35,156 bases of DNA. Origin: Thiosocius sp049669185 (GTDB lineage Bacteria > Pseudomonadota > Gammaproteobacteria > Chromatiales > Chromatiaceae). Below are positions 23,045-30,443 of the stretch, piece by piece. A model generated the notes under the pieces. It was not told the DNA's origin. It worked only from the letters and a program-made list of their open reading frames with translations, and ran no database searches. Position 1 is the first letter of the stretch. The number at the start of each line of letters is the position of its first letter. The stretch is taken from the NCBI GenBank assembly GCA_049669185.1, contig JBATKF010000361.1, positions 1 to 35,156 on the forward strand. The letters run 5' to 3'. A program made the translations under genes and the position numbers.

Positions 23045-24586
23045 TCAGATTTCTACCAAGCGATCCGCCACGATCTCGGGCAGCTTCAGACGCTGGATCT
23101 TGCCGGATGGCCCTTTGGGCAATTCATCCAAGATAAAAATGCGCTTGGGTGACTTGAAGCCACCCAGGCGGATCTCCGCAAGGCGGTTCAGCTCCTCGAC
23201 GCTGCAAGACGCGCCAGGCTTGAGGGCGACGCAGGCCATCACCTCTTGACCATAGCGGCTGTCGGGCATTCCGAAGCCCGCTGCCTCGAGTACCGCCGGA
23301 TGCTCGTAGAGCGCCTCGTCGATCTCGCGCGGCGCGATATTCTCGCCGCCCTTGATGATCAGTTCCTTGATGCGCCCGGTGATGAAGAAGAAGCCGTCTT
23401 CGTCCTGCAGCGCGATATCGCCCGTATGCAGCCAGCCATCCGGGTCCAGGGCGGCCGCGGTGGCCTCCGGGTTCTTGTAATAGCCGTGCATGACATTGGC
23501 ACCACGTATCATCAGCTCGCCCGCTACGCCGGCCGGACAGGCGTTGCCGTTTTCATCGACCACTTTCGCCTCGTTGCCGACCGCCACGCCGGGCGAGCCG
23601 TATTTGGCCGCCGCCGGCGGCATCGGATTGGACAGGATCTGCGCGGCGGTCTCGGTCAGTCCCATGGTCTCGATGATCGGCACGCCGAAGCGGTGTTCGA
23701 AGGCCCGGTGTATCTCAGGCGCCAGCGGCGCCGATGCGGAGCGTCCGAACCGCAGCTGCGGCAGCCCGCCCAATGTCGCCCGGTCGAAGCCCTCACGCTC
23801 GGCGTGCTCGAGCAGATAGGCGATCATCGTCGGCACGATGCTGAACCAGGTGCATGCACACCGGGCAATGGCCTCCCAGAAATTCGAGGTACTGAAGCGC
23901 TGCGGCATCACCACGCTGCCGCCGCTGACCAGGGGGGCCATTACGCTGACCATCTCGGCGTTGATGTGATACAGGGGCAATACGCACATTGCGCGGTCGT
24001 CCCCGGTCAACTGGTGTGCCAGTACGGTGTTGCCGCCTCCGGCGATCGCGTTGCGATGGGTCAAGAGCACGCCCTTCGGCCGCCCGGTCGTGCCCGAGGT
24101 GTAGATGAGCACCGCATCCGAGGCCTCGTCGACCGGCGGCGGCTCGACCGCTGCGGCGTCCGCGTCCGGCCACGCCGGCCCATGGTCGACACTCATGGTG
24201 ATCCTCTGTACGCCGGGGGGCAGGTCCCCAAGGACCGCGGCGAATCTTTCGCCGAGGACCTCGTCAACAAACAGCAGCCGGCAATCCGAATGCTCGATCA
24301 CGTACGACAGTGCCGACCCGCCAGAGACCGCGTTCAGCGGCACGATCACTCGGCCGCTGTACATCACGCCCAGGAACAATGCGGTAGTCCAGTAACCATT
24401 CGGCATCAGAAAGGCGACCTTGTCACCCTGCCCTACCGCCAGGGCATCGAGGTGCGCCGCAATATCGAGCGCATGTTCCCGCAGGCGCGCATAAGACATC
24501 ACCGCATCGGTCTCCGGTGCCAACAGAAACGGCTTATCGGGCCGGTCGGCCGCATGGCGATCGATCAAGTGCCTCACCGTGTTCAT
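23045..24586 (-). CDS. sauT: AMP-forming acyl-CoA ligase, probable sulfoacetate-CoA ligase
   Basis: This 513-residue ANL-superfamily enzyme has the AMP-binding motif YTSGTTGRPKG at residues 162-172, MGLTETA near 310, and the hinge and C-terminal domain with ITGRIKELIIKGGENIAPREIDE. The catalytic lysine is Lys496 in PSGKIQRLKL. The frame extends 108 bases upstream, but the ATG at 24586 has GAGGAG at 6 bases, and this overlaps the stop codon of the preceding dehydrogenase gene. In Cupriavidus necator SauT activates sulfoacetate to sulfoacetyl-CoA and SauS then reduces it. The pairing with an acylating aldehyde dehydrogenase and a dedicated transporter supports this role. Oxalate or malonate ligases are related, so the substrate is inferred. 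Confidence 0.82.
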   Translation of the reverse strand: MNTVRHLIDRHAADRPDKPFLLAPETDAVMSYARLREHALDIAAHLDALAVGQGDKVAFLMPNGYWTTALFLGVMYSGRVIVPLNAVSGGSALSYVIEHSDCRLLFVDEVLGERFAAVLGDLPPGVQRITMSVDHGPAWPDADAAAVEPPPVDEASDAVLIYTSGTTGRPKGVLLTHRNAIAGGGNTVLAHQLTGDDRAMCVLPLYHINAEMVSVMAPLVSGGSVVMPQRFSTSNFWEAIARCACTWFSIVPTMIAYLLEHAEREGFDRATLGGLPQLRFGRSASAPLAPEIHRAFEHRFGVPIIETMGLTETAAQILSNPMPPAAAKYGSPGVAVGNEAKVVDENGNACPAGVAGELMIRGANVMHGYYKNPEATAAALDPDGWLHTGDIALQDEDGFFFITGRIKELIIKGGENIAPREIDEALYEHPAVLEAAGFGMPDSRYGQEVMACVALKPGASCSVEELNRLAEIRLGGFKSPKRIFILDELPKGPSGKIQRLKLPEIVADRLVEI

Positions 24587-24596
24587 GCGCATCTCC

Positions 24597-26054
24597 TCAA
24601 TCCAGACCTTGCGCGGGCTCGATGCCGTACTTGCGCCAGTAGTCGCCGAAGATCTCGTCCAAAGACGGCTCGTCAGGCGTGATGGTGCGCGCAATGCGCG
24701 TCGTGTTGAGATAGTGACGATAGTTCAGGTTGTCCGAGATATTGTTACCGCCCCAGGTGCCGCAGCCCATCGACAGCGAGAACGGCAGGCCGTTGTCGAA
24801 CGAACCGCCGGTGGCGAAGCAATGCGCCTGGTTGACGATCACGCGACAGACCGGGAGCGTCAGACCGAGGTGCAGAACCCGATCGTCATCGCTCGAATGC
24901 ACGCCGACCGAATGGCCCTTGCCCTTGATCTCCAACACGCTGCGCGCCAGATCAACGGCATGGTCGAAATCCGCGGCACGGAACACCGTCAGCACCGGGC
25001 TCAGTTTCTCGTCGGAAAACCTGCTTTCGGGGTCGGGCCCCTTTTCCTCGACCAGGATGACGCTCACCGGGCGACCACCACGATCGATAGCCGCGAGATC
25101 GAGGATCTCGTCGGCGGACTTGGCCGTCACCCGACCGCTGAGTCTGCCGTCGACCCACATGGCCGAACGCAGCCGCTCCTTTTCGTCGGCGTCGAGCAGG
25201 CGTGCGCCGCGTTTCTGCAGCGCCTCCAGCATCGGTGCATAAACATCCTCGACGACGATCAGACTGTTCTCCGACGAGCAGCTGGTCGCGTTGTCGAATG
25301 TCTTGGATGCAATGATCTTGTCGGCCGCGGCGGCCAGATCCGCCGTCTCATCGACGATCGTGGGTACATTACCGGCCCCCACGCCGATGGCCGGTGTCCC
25401 ACAGGTGTAGGCCGCGCGCACGTTGTTCTGCGAACCGGTCACGACCACCAGGTCGACCTGGCGCATCATCTCGTGCGTCATGGCCTTGCTGATCGGCGGC
25501 GGCAGCTTCTGTACCAGATCCTCGGGTGCGCCGACCCTTCGCAATGCACCGCGCATCAGCGCGACCACCTGTTCGCATACCGCCTCGCCCTTGGGCGACG
25601 GCGCCAGGATGATGGCATTGGCGCCCTTGAGCGCGTTCAATGTCTTGTTGTACGGTGTGGCTACCGGGTTGGTCGACGGCACCACGGCACCGACCACCCC
25701 GACCGGGCGTGCGATCTCGACCAGACCCTTCTCTGGATACTCGGCGATGACACCGACACTGCGTGCGCGCTTGAGGTCGCGCAGCAGCCCCAGGGTCTTG
25801 CGGTGGTTCTTGATCATCTTGTCATCGACCCGGCCCAGCCCGGTATCGGCCACCGCCTGCTCGGAGAGCCGTCGATTGGTCGCGGGATCCAGCAGCGTCC
25901 AGGCAACGGCGGTGACGACCTCATCGACGCGCTCCTGGTCGAATCCGGCGTAGATCGATTGGGCGGCCCTGGCCTTTGCCATCAGGCTCGAGATCACAGC
26001 GACCGCGCGTTCCTGACCCGAATCCACTGTTGTCGTTGTGGCATTGGTTTGCAT
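24597..26054 (-). CDS. sauS: CoA-acylating aldehyde dehydrogenase, probable sulfoacetaldehyde dehydrogenase
   Basis: This 485-residue enzyme is of the acylating aldehyde dehydrogenase type (AdhE, EutE and SauS-like). It has the FDNATSCSSENS motif with catalytic Cys259, GVVGAVVPSTNPVATP near residue 119 in the nucleotide-binding domain, and the C-terminal GTWGGNNISDNL typical of the group. The GAGAGAG before the ATG at 26054 is the ribosome binding site. In sulfoacetate degradation SauS reduces sulfoacetyl-CoA with NADPH to sulfoacetaldehyde and CoA. It sits between tctC and sauT on one strand, with the stop codon overlapping the sauT ribosome binding site. There are no microcompartment genes nearby, so a soluble enzyme is expected. 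Coenzyme preference cannot be read here. Confidence 0.85.
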   Translation of the reverse strand: MQTNATTTTVDSGQERAVAVISSLMAKARAAQSIYAGFDQERVDEVVTAVAWTLLDPATNRRLSEQAVADTGLGRVDDKMIKNHRKTLGLLRDLKRARSVGVIAEYPEKGLVEIARPVGVVGAVVPSTNPVATPYNKTLNALKGANAIILAPSPKGEAVCEQVVALMRGALRRVGAPEDLVQKLPPPISKAMTHEMMRQVDLVVVTGSQNNVRAAYTCGTPAIGVGAGNVPTIVDETADLAAAADKIIASKTFDNATSCSSENSLIVVEDVYAPMLEALQKRGARLLDADEKERLRSAMWVDGRLSGRVTAKSADEILDLAAIDRGGRPVSVILVEEKGPDPESRFSDEKLSPVLTVFRAADFDHAVDLARSVLEIKGKGHSVGVHSSDDDRVLHLGLTLPVCRVIVNQAHCFATGGSFDNGLPFSLSMGCGTWGGNNISDNLNYRHYLNTTRIARTITPDEPSLDEIFGDYWRKYGIEPAQGLD

Positions 26055-26108
26055 GGCTCTCTCTCACTGCCCCCAAGGCGGGGCGTTCGAATCAATGGGC
26101 TCTGCTGA

Positions 26109-26138
26109 CCCCGGCGCACCGGCATCGGTGCACCGGGG
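26109..26138 (-). repeat. Hairpin after tctC
   Basis: Thirteen-base arms CCCCGGCGCACCG and CGGTGCACCGGGG, with one mismatch, flank a GCAT loop. On the minus strand it begins 10 nt after the tctC stop and ends 54 bases before sauS. No T-run follows. It parallels the hairpins after tauK and iseK. Confidence 0.65.
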
Positions 26139-26148
26139 CATGCCGCGG

Positions 26149-27156
26149 TCATTCCTTGCGCAGGTCTTTCAGCAGCTCGGCAAGGTAGGCCTGGCGCTCT
26201 TTCCACATCGCCTGTACCTGTTCACGCGTCATCACCCGCATCGGCGAGCCACCTTCCTGCATCTTTGCGATGACCTTCTTGTCGTTGAACATCGCCGGCA
26301 TTGTGTCGGCCAGCAGCGTGATCGCTCCTTCGGGCGTGCCCTTCGGCGCCATGATGCCGCGGAAGTTGACGCTGCTGTCGTCGACATCGATACCGAGCTC
26401 TTTGAAGGTCGGCACATCCGGCAGGAATTCGTTGCGCTCCAGATCCGCGATCGCCAGGATCTTCAGGCGATCACGGTTGCGGTAGGCATCCGAGAGGTTG
26501 TTGAAACCACCCATGGTCTGACCGCCGAGCACGAACTGCATGGCTTTCACACCGCCGCCGGCGGGGACGTATTTGGTCGTGATTCCGGCGGCCTTGTCGA
26601 GCTGCAGGCTAGCGATATGGTGACCGACATACAGACCGGCCCCGGACAGGGTGAGTTTGTCGGGATTGGCCTTGGCATAGTCCAGGAAGTCCTGCAAGGA
26701 GTTGAACGGGCTGTCCTGATTGACGATCAGCACGGCCGGGTCGGCCCCCCAGTTGGCGATCGGCTCGAGGTTGTCGATGTTGTATTTGACCTTCTTCGGA
26801 AAGACGATCGACTGCGCGATGAAGTGCGGCACATTGTACGCGGCCAACTCATAACCATCCGGGTTGGCCTGCTGCACGAACTTGTTCCAGCCGACCTGGC
26901 CACCGGCGCCCGGGCGATTGATGATCACCATGGGTTGCCCATTCAGGTAGACCGGTTTGCCGTCCTTGTCCTCCGTGGCGGCCATCATCGTGACGATGCG
27001 CGCCTGAAAGTCGGTCGCGCCACCGGCACCGTAGGATACGATCAGGCTTATCGGGCGGTCGGGATACTCCTCCGCCATCGCGGTTCCGGCCGAGAGCGAC
27101 AGGCCCAGCGCCCCTGCGATGACGGATTGAGTCAGCATCCTGGATATAGACATCAT
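26149..27156 (-). CDS. tctC: Tripartite tricarboxylate transporter binding protein (TctC/Bug family), probably for sulfoacetate
   Basis: This 335-residue periplasmic binding protein of the Bug/TctC family has a Sec signal peptide (MMSISRMLTQSVIAGALGLS, cleavage near AMAEE at about residue 27). It begins its mature part with YPDRPISLIVSYGAGGATD, the typical carboxylate-binding first loop, and has NRPGAGGQVGWNKF and LTLSGAGLYVG further on. The ATG at 27156 has AAGGAGGAA 8 bases upstream; the longer frame runs into tctB and is rejected. The family binds carboxylates, consistent with sulfoacetate. It is 104 bases after tctB and followed by the hairpin and sauS. Confidence 0.88.
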   Translation of the reverse strand: MMSISRMLTQSVIAGALGLSLSAGTAMAEEYPDRPISLIVSYGAGGATDFQARIVTMMAATEDKDGKPVYLNGQPMVIINRPGAGGQVGWNKFVQQANPDGYELAAYNVPHFIAQSIVFPKKVKYNIDNLEPIANWGADPAVLIVNQDSPFNSLQDFLDYAKANPDKLTLSGAGLYVGHHIASLQLDKAAGITTKYVPAGGGVKAMQFVLGGQTMGGFNNLSDAYRNRDRLKILAIADLERNEFLPDVPTFKELGIDVDDSSVNFRGIMAPKGTPEGAITLLADTMPAMFNDKKVIAKMQEGGSPMRVMTREQVQAMWKERQAYLAELLKDLRKE

Positions 27157-27260
27157 CGAAAATTCCTCCTTAACAGTTTTATCGTTGTGTCCCGACAGCA
27201 CGCGGGAATGAAGTGATGGCCGACTGGCCGCTGCCATATCAGCCGAACTTACTGCACGTC

Positions 27261-27710
27261 TCATATCAGCCAACCTCTTGGCACCTGGACGTTCAGCAAC
27301 ATAGAAAAAAGAACATACATGGCCAGGCTGAACCCTCCTGCCATCGTCACACTCTGCACCAGTCTGCTGCGGAGACTCTCTTGTGGCGAGTACCAGTAGG
27401 TCACGAACAACAGGATCAGAAATGCGGTCGAATACATGCCCAATAGCTCGATCAGCGCCACACCCGCACCCAACACCAAAATGACCGGCCATTGACGCTC
27501 GAAAGGAAACGGCTGGAAGTCATCGACACACAAGTCGAAGGCCTCACGCGCCAGCGAGACTAGGCTCAGGCAGAGCATGACGGCAGCGACCACTGCGGGA
27601 AACAAATAGGCCTCGCTATTTTCCTGGAAGTAGCTCACCTTGAACAGAAAGGCGGCGACGAACGCGACGATCAGGGCGACCACGAGACGACGACCGAAGA
27701 CTATCCTCAT
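27261..27710 (-). CDS. tctB: Tripartite tricarboxylate transporter small subunit
   Basis: This 149-residue membrane protein has four predicted segments (about 8-27, 36-55, 74-105 in two parts and 118-140), the pattern of the poorly conserved TctB family. Its start codon overlaps the tctA stop (ATGA), so translation is coupled. It should form the transport complex with TctA. A 10-base direct repeat, CATATCAGCC, occurs at its stop codon and 27 bases beyond, a minor local duplication. Confidence 0.85.
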   Translation of the reverse strand: MRIVFGRRLVVALIVAFVAAFLFKVSYFQENSEAYLFPAVVAAVMLCLSLVSLAREAFDLCVDDFQPFPFERQWPVILVLGAGVALIELLGMYSTAFLILLFVTYWYSPQESLRSRLVQSVTMAGGFSLAMYVLFSMLLNVQVPRGWLI

Positions 27711-29212
27711 GCCACCGCCTCCTCACGACGCCTGCGTATCTCCTTACGCTCGTTGTAGACGCTATAGAAAATCGAAAGCAGGCACAGCGCAATCACGATC
27801 TGATTGATCGGTCCGTCGAAAAAGTACGTCCAGGCGTCGTCGCCCGCGATCATCCTGCCCTGCAGGAAGTTCGTCTCGGTCAACTGGCCGAGGATCAGAC
27901 CGAGCACCAGCGGTGCCGCACTGAACCCGATGCGCGAGGCGAAGTACATCATGACGCCGAGCACCAACATCACGACCACGTCGGAGACACTGTTCTGCAC
28001 GCTGAAGGTGCCGAATACCGCGAGCACGATGACCGCAGCGGCCATCATGTGCTTCGGGATGCGCGTAACAAACACGCTGTAGCGCGCGATCATCAGACCG
28101 AAGATCATCATCAGCACCTGGCCGACCAACAGCGAATCGATGAAGGTCCAGGTGATCTTGGCATGCACGCTGAACAGATCGGGCCCCGGAAAGAGCCCGT
28201 TGATTAGCAGACCCCCCAGTAACACCGCCGCAGTCGGGCTGCCCGGTATCCCCAGGGTCAGCAGCGGAACCAGCGATGGGCCGACCATCGCGTTATTGGC
28301 ACTCTCGGCCGCGATGACGCCGTCGGGTTCGCCCTTGCCAAAGGCGGACGGGTCCCTGCTCATCTTCTTCGTCTGGTCGTAGGCGACCAGGCCGGCGATC
28401 TGTCCCCCGGCGCCGGGTATGACACCGATAATGCTGCCGACCACTGAGCCGATGGCCAGCGCCTTGACGCGCCGGATGTTGTAGGCCATCGAACGCCATA
28501 CGCTGTGCGTCGAGAGCTCCGCGTATTCAACTTTCGCGCGCGAGGTGCCCGCGCTGCCGACCAGCGACAATACCTCGGGGATCGCGAACAGCCCGATTAG
28601 CGCCGCGATGACATGGATGCCGCCGGCCAGATGCTCGCTGAAGACGAAACGCTCCTCGCCGAGCACCGGGTTGTAACCGATGGTCGACAGCCACAAGCCA
28701 ACGGCACCGGCGATCAGCCCCTTGACGACGGAGCCGCCGCCGATCGAGGCGATGATCGTCACGCCGAAGATAGAGATCCAGAACAGCTCCGCCGGCCCAA
28801 ACTTGAGCGCCAGTTCGGCCAGCGGCGGCGTAAAGAAGATCAGCAAGAAGACGCCGATTAGACCGCCGATCAGCGAGCTGATGAAACAATAGTGCAGCGC
28901 CTCGGTCGCCCTGCCCTGCTTGGCCATCGGGTGGCCATCCATGATGGTCGCGATATTGGCGGGCGCACCGGGGATATTGACCAGGATACCGCTGACCGCC
29001 CCACCAGCCACGGTGGCCGTGTAGACCGCACCCAGCATGATCAGCGAGGCGGCCGGTTCCATCTGGAAGGTGAACGGAATCAGCAGAGCCACGGCCATCG
29101 TCGGGCTGAGTCCGGGCGTCGCCCCCAGCAGCAGGCCGCCGACGGTACCGCCGACCAGGATCAGAAAATTGATCGGCGTAAAGACTTCGCCGAAGTAGTG
29201 GATGAATTCCAC
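27707..29212 (-). CDS. tctA: Tripartite tricarboxylate transporter large permease
   Basis: This 501-residue TctA permease has about 11 hydrophobic segments. It shows both family repeats: GATPGLSPTMAVALLIPFTF near residue 30 with GILVNIPGAPANIATIMDGHPMAK following, and GVIPGAGGQIAGLVAYDQTKKMS near 260 with LGIPGSPTAAVLLGGLLINGL near 320. The GTG start at 29212 is preceded by GAGGAGG. It is the first gene of a minus-strand operon with tctB, tctC, sauS, sauT and uspA, and is divergent from the GntR regulator. Uptake would be driven by an ion gradient. Using a TTT system in place of the MFS protein SauU of Cupriavidus is a notable difference. Confidence 0.92.
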   Translation of the reverse strand: MEFIHYFGEVFTPINFLILVGGTVGGLLLGATPGLSPTMAVALLIPFTFQMEPAASLIMLGAVYTATVAGGAVSGILVNIPGAPANIATIMDGHPMAKQGRATEALHYCFISSLIGGLIGVFLLIFFTPPLAELALKFGPAELFWISIFGVTIIASIGGGSVVKGLIAGAVGLWLSTIGYNPVLGEERFVFSEHLAGGIHVIAALIGLFAIPEVLSLVGSAGTSRAKVEYAELSTHSVWRSMAYNIRRVKALAIGSVVGSIIGVIPGAGGQIAGLVAYDQTKKMSRDPSAFGKGEPDGVIAAESANNAMVGPSLVPLLTLGIPGSPTAAVLLGGLLINGLFPGPDLFSVHAKITWTFIDSLLVGQVLMMIFGLMIARYSVFVTRIPKHMMAAAVIVLAVFGTFSVQNSVSDVVVMLVLGVMMYFASRIGFSAAPLVLGLILGQLTETNFLQGRMIAGDDAWTYFFDGPINQIVIALCLLSIFYSVYNERKEIRRRREEAVA

Positions 29213-29267
29213 ACCGCCTCCTCTTCCTCTGCCCGCAAGCGTGCGATGGACATCGCCGTTTGCTTAT

Positions 29268-29289
29268 ATATGTCATGTAGATGACTTAT
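29268..29289. promoter_or_regulatory. Candidate GntR operator overlapping the tctA promoter
   Basis: ATATGTCAT-GTAG-ATGACTTAT is a palindrome with 9-base arms and one mismatch. On the tctA side it covers TATATA (29265-29270), a likely -10 box. The half-site ATGAC(C/T)TAT recurs at 29355-29363, overlapping TATACT (29361-29366), a likely -10 box for the GntR gene. This layout fits repression of both directions by the adjacent regulator. Confidence 0.5.
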
Positions 29290-29426
29290 CGGTAGCACAG
29301 AGGTTTAGACCCCCGGCGCGGGGTTGTCAACCCACAACTTACTATCTCAGATACATGACCTATACTATCGCAATGCAGCATTCGCCGACCCGATGGCGGG
29401 AAACATTCGTGAGGACAAACGGGGAC

Positions 29427-30161
29427 ATGAACTCGCCGACGATCAAGGGCCGCAGCGCAAAGCCACTGTATCAAATAGTGGAGGACCACATCCGCGAGCT
29501 CATCGATGATGGCACCCTGGTACCGGGCGATCTGATCCCGTCGGAACCGCAGCTGGCCAGGCAGCTCGAGGTCAGCCAGGGCACCGTCAAGAAGGCGATC
29601 GACAACCTGGTCTGGGAGCGTCGTCTGTACCGGCACCAAGGCAAGGGTACCTACGTCTCGAACATCGACTTCAACAACAGCCTGTTCCGCTTCACCACCT
29701 ACGGCGACGCCGAGGGCAAACCCACGCGTATCCACAAGGAGACCACTACGCGGCGCATCGAGCAGGCATCAACTGCGGTGCGCGACAAGCTCCAGGTGCC
29801 TATGGGTACCGAGGTGCTATACATCGAACGAGTCGGCTTCGTCGACGAGGAACCGGTGATGGTCGAGTACTCGCACTGGCGTGCCGATGTTGTCCCCGGC
29901 CTGGAGGACGAGGCGCTGCATATCCCCGACCTGCTGTATGCGCTGATCGTCGACAAGTTTCAGGTCCCGGTGGTTCGCGCCGAGGAGACCCTGACCGCCG
30001 GCGCGGCCGACCGACAAACCGCCGCGCATCTGGCCATCAGCCCGGGAACGCCGGTACTGGTTCTCAGCCGCACCACCTATACCCGCGACAACCAGATCAT
30101 CGAGGTGCGCACCTCGAAGGGCCGCGCAGACAAGTTCAGCTATAAGACAGAGATACGCTGA
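29427..30161 (+). CDS. GntR/HutC-family regulator of the sulfoacetate operon
   Basis: This 244-residue regulator has an N-terminal GntR winged helix (about 12-78; LYQIVEDHIRELIDDG, SEPQLARQLEVSQGTVKKAIDNL and HQGKGTYVS). It also has a UTRA effector domain (about 95-240), ending in LVLSRTTYTRDNQIIEVRTSKGRADKFSY. The start at 29427 is chosen so that the protein begins just before the winged helix; GAGG and GGGG lie upstream, and earlier ATGs at 29355 and 29373 are possible. HutC-type regulators are usually repressors released by the substrate or an intermediate. It is divergent from tctA with the palindrome between, so it probably senses sulfoacetate or sulfoacetyl-CoA. It plays the part of SauR, but I do not claim orthology. 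Confidence 0.85.
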   Translation: MNSPTIKGRSAKPLYQIVEDHIRELIDDGTLVPGDLIPSEPQLARQLEVSQGTVKKAIDNLVWERRLYRHQGKGTYVSNIDFNNSLFRFTTYGDAEGKPTRIHKETTTRRIEQASTAVRDKLQVPMGTEVLYIERVGFVDEEPVMVEYSHWRADVVPGLEDEALHIPDLLYALIVDKFQVPVVRAEETLTAGAADRQTAAHLAISPGTPVLVLSRTTYTRDNQIIEVRTSKGRADKFSYKTEIR

Positions 30162-30443
30162 ACCGGGTTGCCCGCGTAGGAGTATGGTCGCCTGCCCTGC
30201 GCGGTTGCCTGACGCAGCATCGGCCGCCGTGCTCCGTCGAATTCTCTTCTATGATTTCAGCTGGGGTTGGCGCAACGGTCGGTTTGCTGTTACCCGCCGG
30301 AACCAGATCGATGGCACTGTCTCGCCCGAGCAGTTCCTGGTCCCGCGTCGCGCGAAACAATCCCGGAACCTTGGTGCGTAATGGGCGCTTAACTTTGCCC
30401 AGATAACAAGACGCCCGGACCGCCAGAGAAGCGAGGAGCGATC

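Noticed and set aside
23246..26108. Plus-strand frames of about 480 and 510 codons over sauT and sauS
   Set aside because: Both lie antisense to enzymes with intact catalytic motifs and have the composition of shadow frames.
27235..27271. 10-base direct repeat CATATCAGCC at the tctB stop
   Set aside because: It is short and isolated, with no insertion-sequence feature around it; chance or a minor local duplication explains it.
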